Shown one piece after another: positions 1-5,821 of a stretch of DNA of 6,931 nucleotides. Below the pieces are notes generated by a model, which saw nothing but the letters and a program-made list of their open reading frames with translations, was not told the origin of the DNA and searched no databases. How positions within the stretch are numbered: position 1 is the first letter of the stretch; each line of letters begins with the position of its first letter. Origin of the DNA: an uncultured Porphyromonadaceae bacterium (GTDB lineage Bacteria; Bacteroidota; Bacteroidia; Bacteroidales; Muribaculaceae); assembly GCA_947174155.1 (NCBI GenBank), contig CAMWHX010000053.1, positions 1-6,931 of the forward strand, written 5' to 3'. A program made the translations under genes and the position numbers.

Positions 1-28
1 GTATTGAACTAAGCATTGAGGGTTCGCC

Positions 29-262
29 TTAGCCGTTGAACCAGTCCATGAGGTCTCCCATGGTGCCGATGGCGAAGAGCCAGTAGATAAGGATGAAGAT
101 CAGTACGATGACACCCAGCCAGAGCCAGAGACGGTTGATGTTGAACGTCGAGCGACGCTTCTCATTCTTCCCCTCTGCAGGGAGACTCTCTCCGATGAGG
201 TCCGCATTGGGAGCATCATGTTTTCTTTCATTCTCGCGGACGTGTCTTTCTTTAGTATTCAT
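29..262 (-). CDS. Small single-pass membrane protein, function unknown
   Basis: This 77-aa protein is not one I recognise. Residues 1-43 are charged and hydrophilic, rich in Glu, Lys, Arg and Asn, and should be disordered or cytosolic. Residues about 45-65 form one strongly hydrophobic helix rich in Leu, Ile, Val and Trp. A short tail ending DWFNG follows. The basic KRR at 35-37 and R44 just before the helix suggest an N-in orientation. There is no signal-peptidase site or lipobox, so it is probably an integral inner-membrane protein. It lies 129 bp downstream of dnaB on the same strand. I found no TAnnTTTG promoter in that gap and no convincing terminator after dnaB, so it may be read from the dnaB transcript. 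The ATG start is the first in the frame and follows an AT-rich leader. A plus-strand frame over the same region lacks protein character, so this strand is preferred. Confidence 0.65.
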   Translation of the reverse strand: MNTKERHVRENERKHDAPNADLIGESLPAEGKNEKRRSTFNINRLWLWLGVIVLIFILIYWLFAIGTMGDLMDWFNG

Positions 263-391
263 AATCTTGTGGTATTTGATGGTTATCTATTTCAAATTGT
301 TTTCAGTTTTTTAACGCTTCGCGGGGGCCGAATGTTTAATCACTCGACCCCTTTATGCATATAGATTCCATCAATGGGGTGTCTCAGGTCG

Positions 392-2020
392 TCAGAAGGG
401 ATAGGGGCTTTCCCCGGCCGGTCCGCTGAAAGGTGACTCTCCGAGCCCGCTCATCGTGGATCCGGACCCGGTAGCTCCGAAGCCGGAGGCTGAATCGGCT
501 CCGAACGCCGAGGGCTTGGAGCTCTCCTCGGAGTTCATGCGCGACTCGAAGGTTTTCTTTCCTCCGGAAGCCTCGGAGAGAGCCTGACGCACCATGTCGT
601 ATCCCTCCTCCCAGTTTTCAAAACGGGCATACTTGGACACGAAGCGCAGTTTGACGTCTCCGACGGCACCGCTTCGGTGCTTGGCCACTATAAGCTCGGC
701 CAGACCACGGATATCATTACCCTGCGCATCCTCTCCGCTTTTGGTGTAATACTCCGGGCGATGGATGAAACACACGATATCGGCATCCTGCTCGATGGCG
801 CCCGACTCACGCAGGTCTGAGAGCACGGGGCGTTTATCCTCACGGGTCTCCGTGCTTCGGTTGAGCTGGGAGAGGGCGATGATTGGTATATTAAGCTCCT
901 TGGCCAGGGCTTTGAGCGAACGGGAGATTGTGGAGACCTCCTGCTCGCGGCTACCCAGTTTCAGACCGGTGGCGTTCATCAGCTGGAGGTAGTCGATCAT
1001 GATCAGCTTCACCCCCCTCTCGCGCACCAGACGCCTGGCCTTAGTGCGGAGCTCGGTGATGCTCAGCCCCGGAGTTTCGTCAAGATAGAGGGGAGAGCCG
1101 AAGATACCTTTCAGTCGAGTGTTCAGGCGATCCAGTTCCTCGTCGCTCATCTGGCCGTTTTTGATCTTCTCACCCTCCAGATTGGCCACATTGCTTATAA
1201 GACGCTTGACAAGCTGCACGTTGGCCATCTCAAGAGTGAAAATGGCCACCGGGATATTGTAGTCCATAGCCATATTCTTGGCCATCGACAGCACGAAAGC
1301 CGTCTTACCCATTGCCGGACGGGCAGCGATGATGATGAGGTCGGAGTTCTGCCAGCCGGAGGTCATCTTGTCGAGACCGTTGTAGCCGGTGCGCAGACCT
1401 GAGAGGCCGGATTCTGTATTACGGGCTGCCAGAATCTGTTCGTAGGCCAGATTCAGCACCGGGTCGAGCTGCGTCACTTCGCGTTTGAGCTGTGTCTGAG
1501 ATATATCGAAGAGTCCCCCCTCGGCCTGTTGGAGGAGTTGCTCGATATCGTTGGTCTCATCGAAAGCCTGCTGCTGCACTTCCGTCGCCAGGTGTATCAG
1601 ACGGCGCGCGAGATACTTCTGCGCTATGATTCGTGCATGATATTCGACATTGGCAGCCGAGTAGACACGCGCCGTGAGTTCGGTGATACGTACCGGACCC
1701 CCAACTTCCTCCAAAGTGCCGTCCTGTCGCAGCTGCTCCGTGACGGTCAGCATATCTATCGGGCGCTGGTTGAGACCCAGGGTGGAGATAGCCTGATAGA
1801 TCTTCTGGTTGCGCGGATCATAGAAAGATTCCGGCACCAGCAGGTCGCAGACACCCATATAGGCATCTTTTTCAAGCATAAGCGCACCTAATACCGCCTC
1901 TTCCAGATCGGTATCCTGAGGAGGACGACGCCCTGATATATCGGCAATTACAGTTTCCGGACGGCGCTTTGCACCCCCGGCTCGTGACGATGATGTGGAA
2001 GATGGAGTCTGAGAATTCAT
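392..2020 (-). CDS. dnaB: Replicative DNA helicase DnaB
   Basis: DnaB is the hexameric 5'-3' helicase that unwinds DNA at the replication fork and recruits primase. The protein is 542 aa, longer than the roughly 470 aa of E. coli DnaB because of extensions at both ends. Residues 1-35 are a Ser/Arg-rich leader. The N-terminal DnaB domain covers about 36-140, beginning DTDLEEAVLGAL. A linker helix precedes the RecA-like ATPase domain (about 200-470). Visible motifs are Walker A ARPAMGKT (233-240), Walker B LIMIDYLQLM (339-348), LSQLNR (383-388), SGAIEQDADIV (406-416) and the arginine-finger region KHRSGAVG (447-454). Residues about 485-542 form a Gly/Ser/Pro-rich low-complexity tail ending GESPYPF. 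No intein or other insertion interrupts the helicase motifs. The start codon overlaps the stop of the upstream AAA/nuclease gene in an ATGA junction, which suggests translational coupling. An imperfect promoter-like box lies just upstream. Confidence 0.97.
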   Translation of the reverse strand: MNSQTPSSTSSSRAGGAKRRPETVIADISGRRPPQDTDLEEAVLGALMLEKDAYMGVCDLLVPESFYDPRNQKIYQAISTLGLNQRPIDMLTVTEQLRQDGTLEEVGGPVRITELTARVYSAANVEYHARIIAQKYLARRLIHLATEVQQQAFDETNDIEQLLQQAEGGLFDISQTQLKREVTQLDPVLNLAYEQILAARNTESGLSGLRTGYNGLDKMTSGWQNSDLIIIAARPAMGKTAFVLSMAKNMAMDYNIPVAIFTLEMANVQLVKRLISNVANLEGEKIKNGQMSDEELDRLNTRLKGIFGSPLYLDETPGLSITELRTKARRLVRERGVKLIMIDYLQLMNATGLKLGSREQEVSTISRSLKALAKELNIPIIALSQLNRSTETREDKRPVLSDLRESGAIEQDADIVCFIHRPEYYTKSGEDAQGNDIRGLAELIVAKHRSGAVGDVKLRFVSKYARFENWEEGYDMVRQALSEASGGKKTFESRMNSEESSKPSAFGADSASGFGATGSGSTMSGLGESPFSGPAGESPYPF

Positions 2021-3591
2021 GGCCGCGAAGTTACAAAATTTATTTCATATGTAAGGCCGCGGTCCTCCCTTTTTTCATTAAAATTTGCTGCTATCAGACA
2101 CAGTGTGCGCCCATCCTGAGCAAAGCGTCCGGCGTAGTCGCGTGTCAATATTTGCTCCATGGCCGCGTGAACGCTCTTGTTAAATTTGAATTCAAAAATG
2201 TAGATGTAATCAGGCGTATATACCTCCAGATCACTGCGCCCTTTGTATGAATGTCTCTCGCTCTGAGCATCAGTGCCGGAGAGGAGACACAGGAGATATG
2301 TGAGCGCACGATAAGTAGATTCCTTATGATCCTCACCGGGAAGGTCCTTCATCAGAGTGTTGAGCCGATTCATGAAGGATTCCGGTTTTCCGTCATACAA
2401 GTCATCCTGGAACTTTTGAAGACTGAACACACTGTCAGGTCTTTCAGTAGAGGGGGCATAGAGAGGAAGAAGATTTTGTGCAAATCCGATCTCTACCTCT
2501 CGGTTTGGAAATTTCAGCGTATATCTTTGCCTGCGGGGATCATAGGAGGCTATGGTCAGATATCCTGTCTGAAACATCAGAGCCGTGACGTTGTCAGTCC
2601 CGAGACCGGCCGACATGAGCTCATTATAACTGCGGGTCTGTCCGTTAAGTGATTCAGGATCGATTCCACTTCTCTTGATTCTCTTGGCAAGGAATGTAGG
2701 GGTTCCGGTCTCGAACCAGAACGGATGTATTTCCCGTGATTGCAACGCACACAGGACGCTGAAAGGGTTGTAGATCCGTGAGCCCTTGGACGAGAAGAGG
2801 TAGCCGTCATAATACCTGCGTAGCGCCTCGACGGTAGAGTCGAAGTCTTCCTCGCGTTCTTGTGCAAGGTCTTCAATACCGGCGCGGAAGTTATCGAGGA
2901 GTTCCTTCTCAGTCCAACCACATATATCAGCGTACGTATTGGACATGGAAATGTCGTTGAGATTGTTGAGGTCACTGAATATGCTGACCCGACTGAATCG
3001 GGCTACACCGGTCAATAGTGCGAAGTGGATATGCTCGTCCATTGATTTGAGGTTTGAGAAGAATCCCTTGAGAAGCTCCTGATTCTTTTCAAACTGAGCC
3101 CGGTTCTCCTCTACTCCGAGCAGCGGCTTGTCATATTCATCGACAAGGATGACCACCTTCTTGCCGGTTGAAGTGTGTATTTCGGTTATAAGATTTTCAA
3201 ATCGCAGAGCGAGGTCATGCTCCATGTTTGGAGTGATATGGAATATGCGTTCGTAGTCAGCGAGATACTTGGCTAATCTGTCTGCCAGACCGTTTGACTC
3301 GTTGTATTGCCCGGTGTTCAGATCAAAATGAAGAACCGGTTTCGGCTCCCACTCCATATCCATTTGATCGATAGCCAGACCTTTAAAGAGCTCTCTTTTC
3401 CCATCATAATAGGAGTGAATGGTTGAGAGGAGCAGACTTTTGCCAAATCGACGAGGACGGCTCAGAAAGATATATTTGCCGCTTGTAATCAGCCGGGCGA
3501 TAGCACCGGTTTTGTCTACATACGTATAGCCTCCTTCAATTAGGGTGGAGAAGGATTGTATTCCCACAGGATATTTTATCTGATGACTCAT
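2017..3591 (-). CDS. AAA-ATPase-like / PD-(D/E)XK nuclease-domain protein (AAA-ATPase_like + DUF1703 type)
   Basis: This 524-aa protein has the layout of the large, poorly understood family that joins an AAA-ATPase_like domain to a C-terminal PD-(D/E)XK nuclease-like domain (DUF1703/PDDEXK_9). It begins with the family's usual opening, YPVGIQSFSTLIEGGYTYVDKT (residues 7-28). The variant P-loop RPRRFGKS is at 45-52 and Walker B VVILVDEYDKP at 146-156. A LLTGVARFS segment follows at 192-200. Near the C-terminus the nuclease core appears as D454 in GRSDL and E467-F-K469 in IFEFKF, so both putative active sites look intact. Its cellular role is not established; these genes are often multicopy and variable in gut Bacteroidales, and a link to mobile elements or defence is only a hypothesis. 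It has its own promoter 17 bp upstream and overlaps dnaB by 4 bp. Hand counts of sample lines give roughly 42-50% GC, against about 60% in dnaB, which hints at later acquisition. Confidence 0.9.
   Translation of the reverse strand: MSHQIKYPVGIQSFSTLIEGGYTYVDKTGAIARLITSGKYIFLSRPRRFGKSLLLSTIHSYYDGKRELFKGLAIDQMDMEWEPKPVLHFDLNTGQYNESNGLADRLAKYLADYERIFHITPNMEHDLALRFENLITEIHTSTGKKVVILVDEYDKPLLGVEENRAQFEKNQELLKGFFSNLKSMDEHIHFALLTGVARFSRVSIFSDLNNLNDISMSNTYADICGWTEKELLDNFRAGIEDLAQEREEDFDSTVEALRRYYDGYLFSSKGSRIYNPFSVLCALQSREIHPFWFETGTPTFLAKRIKRSGIDPESLNGQTRSYNELMSAGLGTDNVTALMFQTGYLTIASYDPRRQRYTLKFPNREVEIGFAQNLLPLYAPSTERPDSVFSLQKFQDDLYDGKPESFMNRLNTLMKDLPGEDHKESTYRALTYLLCLLSGTDAQSERHSYKGRSDLEVYTPDYIYIFEFKFNKSVHAAMEQILTRDYAGRFAQDGRTLCLIAANFNEKREDRGLTYEINFVTSRP
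2026..2033 (-). promoter_or_regulatory. Weak -7-like box before dnaB
   Basis: On the minus strand this reads TAACTTCG, one base from the Bacteroidetes -7 form TAnnTTTG, and is followed by CGGCC and then the dnaB ATG. I found no TTG at the expected 19-21 bp upstream, and a start point here would give an almost leaderless dnaB message. It lies inside the last codons of the AAA/nuclease gene. It may be a remnant of the native dnaB promoter or chance. Confidence 0.25.
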
Positions 3592-3607
3592 AGCTCCGGA
3601 TTTTTTG

Positions 3608-3639
3608 CAAATTTAGCATTTATAAGGGTTATCTGCAAA
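3608..3639 (-). promoter_or_regulatory. Bacteroidetes-type promoter for the AAA/nuclease gene and dnaB
   Basis: On the minus strand the -33 element TTTG (3639-3636) is followed by a 20-bp spacer and the -7 element TAAATTTG (3615-3608), an exact match to TAnnTTTG. The ATG at 3591 lies 16 bp after the -7 box, so the leader would be only about 10 nt. The site sits between the menA terminator and the AAA/nuclease gene, which fits the start of a new transcription unit that would also carry dnaB. Confidence 0.78.
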
Positions 3640-3683
3640 TTCAGCGCGTAAAAACCGATATCGTTCTCCGGAACGGTAGTGGG

Positions 3684-3720
3684 AAAAATGGGTCACGCCG
3701 CGATGAGCGACGTGACCCAT
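3684..3720 (-). terminator. Intrinsic terminator overlapping the 3' end of menA
   Basis: Read on the minus strand, ATGGGTCACG (3720-3711) and CGTGACCCAT (3697-3688) form a perfect 10-bp stem around a 13-nt loop. The run TTTTT (3688-3684) follows at once; its first T closes the stem. The 5' arm, loop and most of the 3' arm are the last eight sense codons of menA (WVTSLIAA) plus its TGA stop, so coding sequence and terminator share the same bases. It separates the ADP-ribosylglycohydrolase-menA unit from the next promoter. Confidence 0.8.
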
Positions 3721-4601
3721 AACCATGCAATTTCCGACAGCATAAGTCGTGCTGTCGAACCTAACACAGCATTCAACCGCTGTCCGTCGCTTGATACCAG
3801 GCGGCGGTATATCACCACTCCGGCGACGACAAACAGAAGCCAGACAGCCTCAATGACCGCAGGCACCAGTTGCCACGTTGCCAAAGCCATCAGACACGGC
3901 CCCCCGATGGTGAAGAGAAGATAGATTACCCCCATGGTCTTCCGACCGAATATGACAACGGTAGTATGTTTGCCTACCGCTCTGTCGGAATCGACATCGC
4001 GGTAGTTATTGACTATTAGTACATTGGCAGCAAGCACTCCGGCCCCTATACTGATAGGGAGGGCAATGCGCCACATTGGCAATCCCGGATGGCCGGAGGG
4101 TGTGATGTCCCATGAGCCGCACTGTAACCACGCAGTGAGACAGACCGGGACAATACCGAAGAAGATGATGACAGCCACGTCTCCCATGCCGTGGTGTGAG
4201 AGTGGCCACGGGCCCGTACTGTATGCCAGCGCGAAGAGAGCTATCAGTGTCCCCGGTATGAGCAGCCACCATCCACCCCAGTAGATGAGGGAGCAGCCGA
4301 GCAGACAAGTGATGAGAAGCAGCCCGAAGGTAGCACGTTTCATGGCTTCCGGGGAGATATCACCCTCGGTGACACCGCGGCGGAACCCCTCGCGCCCTTT
4401 GGCATCCACACCGCGACGGAAATCATAATATTCGTTAGCGAAATTACTTACGATCTGTGCGCCGAGGGCAAAGAGGAGGCAGATAAGGGCTGGAGTCCAT
4501 CGGAAACTGCCACACATGACGGCCACGGCTACGCCGGCCAAAACTCCGGCGATACTGACGGGGAGTGTGCGGGGACGTGTGGCTTCTACCCAGGGATTCA
4601 T
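3693..4601 (-). CDS. menA: 1,4-dihydroxy-2-naphthoate polyprenyltransferase
   Basis: MenA is the membrane enzyme that attaches the polyprenyl chain to 1,4-dihydroxy-2-naphthoate, giving demethylmenaquinone in menaquinone synthesis. The 302-aa protein has the family length (about 300) and opens with the typical WVEATRPRTLPVS. It is a UbiA-superfamily protein with about eight or nine hydrophobic helices. The first Asp-rich motif is NEYYDFRRGVD (56-66) and the second is NNYRDVDSDRAVGKHT (198-213); these bind the prenyl diphosphate through Mg2+. The segment YSTGPWPLSHHGMGD (127-141) is also characteristic. The ATG lies 5 bp after the stop of the ADP-ribosylglycohydrolase gene, so the two are almost certainly cotranscribed. 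The final codons form an intrinsic terminator hairpin. Presence of menA implies respiration with menaquinone, as in fumarate-respiring Bacteroidales. Other UbiA prenyltransferases are possible in principle, but these motifs fit MenA best. Confidence 0.94.
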   Translation of the reverse strand: MNPWVEATRPRTLPVSIAGVLAGVAVAVMCGSFRWTPALICLLFALGAQIVSNFANEYYDFRRGVDAKGREGFRRGVTEGDISPEAMKRATFGLLLITCLLGCSLIYWGGWWLLIPGTLIALFALAYSTGPWPLSHHGMGDVAVIIFFGIVPVCLTAWLQCGSWDITPSGHPGLPMWRIALPISIGAGVLAANVLIVNNYRDVDSDRAVGKHTTVVIFGRKTMGVIYLLFTIGGPCLMALATWQLVPAVIEAVWLLFVVAGVVIYRRLVSSDGQRLNAVLGSTARLMLSEIAWLWVTSLIAA

Positions 4602-4606
4602 GTCGA

Positions 4607-5557
4607 TCAGGTGGGGATGTTGCGTGAGAGGGTCTCGCAGAAGCGATCCGCGGTCTCGATGATGCGGTCGACTCCGTCGAGCTCCTGAGTCAGATATTCG
4701 GGGAGGGCTTCGGTGCCATACTTCAGGCCGAGGAGCCCGAGCGCCAAGGCGGCATTGGTGTCGGCGTCACCCCCCTCGTCGACGATTCTATAGAGAGCCT
4801 CCTGCATTGTCGAGCAGTGCCAAAGGGCATACAGGGCGGCTGCCATAGCCTTACGGGTATACCAGAGACGGTCGGGATCGTCAAGGTCCAGTTCGTCCAG
4901 GGTCCCGTCGTGAGCCTGATTCAGGTATGGGCCCAGTTCATCTACAAATTCGCCACACAACGCCAGCAACTCCTCTATCGTGGCCTCCTTATCCTCCCAC
5001 AGCAGGGAGTGGGCCATGCGCGAGATGATCAAGCCGGAGATGAGGCAGCGATGATGATAGTGAGTCATCAGGATCAGTTCCTGAGAGCGGTCGAGGTAGT
5101 CCTTTCCGGGCCAGATGCCACCAATCATGGCGCGCCCCAGAGACTCATTGGAGGCCTCATCGTGAGGCGAACTCTCCCAGATACGGCGGGCGACGGCTAT
5201 GGGATCGGCTGTGTAATCGGGTTGCGTGATGACATAGCGGATACTTGACGATATATCGAGAAACTGACTGCTGATCCAGTCGGAGAGCATACGAGCCTGA
5301 GAGTAGGGGTCTATCTGCCCCTCACGGATGATGACGTCGGCGGTGCGGAGCACCACCTCTGTATCATGAGTCCATTCATTGCTTTGCCACTGGCTGCGAT
5401 GAGCGTCCCTGATGATACCGCCATATGTGCGCAGACCGTTGGGATAGCGGCGTGCCACTATATCCTTGGTCATGAATTCAGTGCCCTTACCCAGTGCGTC
5501 ACCGATGGCGTAACCGATGAGGGAGGCACGGATTTTGTCTTTAAGTTTATGTTCCAT
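4607..5557 (-). CDS. ADP-ribosylglycohydrolase family protein
   Basis: This 316-aa protein belongs to the ADP-ribosylglycohydrolase (DraG/ARH) family, whose members use two Mg2+ or Mn2+ ions to remove ADP-ribose from proteins or small molecules. Family features are the N-terminal GYAIGDALGKGTEF (15-28, with E27 in the place of the conserved acid), WTHDTEVVL (62-70), MTHYHHRC (164-171) and the C-terminal metal motif GGDADTNAALALGLLG (262-277). In most characterised members the first motif is (T/S)DDT; here it is T63-H64-D65-T66, so one usual metal ligand is His. The fold should be all-helical and cytosolic; no signal peptide is seen. The substrate is unknown. It is the first gene of a unit with menA and has its own promoter 48 bp upstream of the ATG. 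No ADP-ribosyltransferase gene lies nearby, so a toxin-antitoxin pairing is not supported within this window. Confidence 0.87.
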   Translation of the reverse strand: MEHKLKDKIRASLIGYAIGDALGKGTEFMTKDIVARRYPNGLRTYGGIIRDAHRSQWQSNEWTHDTEVVLRTADVIIREGQIDPYSQARMLSDWISSQFLDISSSIRYVITQPDYTADPIAVARRIWESSPHDEASNESLGRAMIGGIWPGKDYLDRSQELILMTHYHHRCLISGLIISRMAHSLLWEDKEATIEELLALCGEFVDELGPYLNQAHDGTLDELDLDDPDRLWYTRKAMAAALYALWHCSTMQEALYRIVDEGGDADTNAALALGLLGLKYGTEALPEYLTQELDGVDRIIETADRFCETLSRNIPT

Positions 5558-5604
5558 AGAGAGTTGTCAGGTGATCATCCCGGAAAATCCCGAGTCTTCA
5601 ATGG

Positions 5605-5636
5605 CAAAGTTAATAAAAAAATCCGTATTGTAACAA
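5605..5636 (-). promoter_or_regulatory. Bacteroidetes-type promoter for the ADP-ribosylglycohydrolase-menA unit
   Basis: On the minus strand TTG (5636-5634) is followed by a 21-bp spacer and TAACTTTG (5612-5605), an exact TAnnTTTG -7 box. The spacer contains a T7 run. The ATG at 5557 is 47 bp downstream of the -7 box, giving a leader of about 40 nt. Immediately upstream is an AT-rich 11-bp tandem repeat that could act as an UP-like or curved element. Confidence 0.78.
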
Positions 5637-5644
5637 TTTTGCAA

Positions 5645-5666
5645 CAAAAATATTACAAAAATATTA
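5645..5666. repeat. AT-rich 11-bp tandem repeat (two units)
   Basis: The unit CAAAAATATTA occurs twice head to tail (5645-5655 and 5656-5666). The two A5 tracts are one helical turn apart, and further A/T tracts (TTTT at 5637-5640, A7 at 5615-5621) continue roughly in phase through the promoter. It lies directly upstream of the -33 element of the ADP-ribosylglycohydrolase promoter, which suggests intrinsic curvature or an UP-like role; that role is inferred. Confidence 0.6.
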
Positions 5667-5693
5667 CAACACAGCGACCGGGGGGACTCGTAA

Positions 5694-5756
5694 CACCCGA
5701 AGACAAACTACCATCTGCCCGGCCTATACGGGTAGATGGTAGTTTGTCTTCGGGTG
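5694..5756. repeat. Perfect 23-bp inverted repeat (REP-like hairpin)
   Basis: Bases 5694-5716 are the exact reverse complement of 5734-5756. Pairing continues inward, after one mismatch, for 4 more bp (5718-5721 with 5729-5732), leaving a 7-nt loop (GCCTATA). The arm contains CACCCGAAGACAAACTACC. It is far longer than an ordinary terminator stem and no T run follows on the minus strand, although it could still stop transcription or protect the tadA mRNA end. It may be a REP-type or miniature mobile element. There are no obvious target-site duplications or transposase nearby. Confidence 0.85.
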
Positions 5757-5792
5757 GGCGTAGCCGTGGGAGCGGTAGTTTGTCTTCGGGTG
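5738..5792. repeat. 19-bp direct repeat, two copies 36 bp apart
   Basis: GGTAGTTTGTCTTCGGGTG occurs at 5738-5756 and again, exactly, at 5774-5792, with a 17-bp spacer. The same 19-mer is present inverted at 5694-5712, so three identical copies lie within 99 bp of the intergenic region between tadA and the ADP-ribosylglycohydrolase gene. The inverted copy could pair with either direct copy, giving two mutually exclusive hairpins. Copy number elsewhere in the genome cannot be judged from this window. Confidence 0.85.
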
Positions 5793-5803
5793 AAGGCCGG
5801 GTG

Positions 5804-5821
5804 AAAGCCGGCTTTACCGGC
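5804..5821 (-). terminator. Possible weak terminator at the tadA stop
   Basis: On the minus strand GCCGG (5821-5817) and CCGGC (5811-5807) form a 5-bp GC stem around the loop TAAAG, followed by TTTC. The tadA stop codon TAA lies in the loop. The stem is short and the T run only three bases, so this is a tentative call. It may act together with the long inverted repeat downstream to end the ispH-tadA transcript. Confidence 0.3.

Noticed and set aside
263..391. A search for a promoter and terminator between dnaB and the small membrane-protein gene.
   Set aside because: The nearest -7-like string on the minus strand is ACAATTTG, which lacks the leading TA, and candidate stems are short or have very long loops. 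Nothing is strong enough to annotate.
1529..1891. A 120-codon plus-strand frame inside dnaB; similar long plus-strand frames occur at 2251-2652 and 4817-5248.
   Set aside because: Each lies antisense to a gene with clear family motifs, and their translations show no domain character. They are shadow frames in GC-rich coding DNA.
3659..3678. A second hairpin (CGTTC/GAACG around TCCG) downstream of the menA terminator.
   Set aside because: The stem is 5 bp, or 8 with a wobble, and no T run follows directly. It may be chance between the terminator and the next promoter.
4607..5557. A toxin-antitoxin pair of DarTG or ADP-ribosyltransferase/hydrolase type.
   Set aside because: The hydrolase is of the DraG/ARH family, not a macrodomain, and neither neighbour is an ADP-ribosyltransferase.
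5694..5792. A CRISPR-like array, because the repeats are 36 bp apart.
   Set aside because: There are only two direct copies plus one inverted copy, the spacer is 17 bp, and there are no cas genes. The geometry fits a hairpin element.
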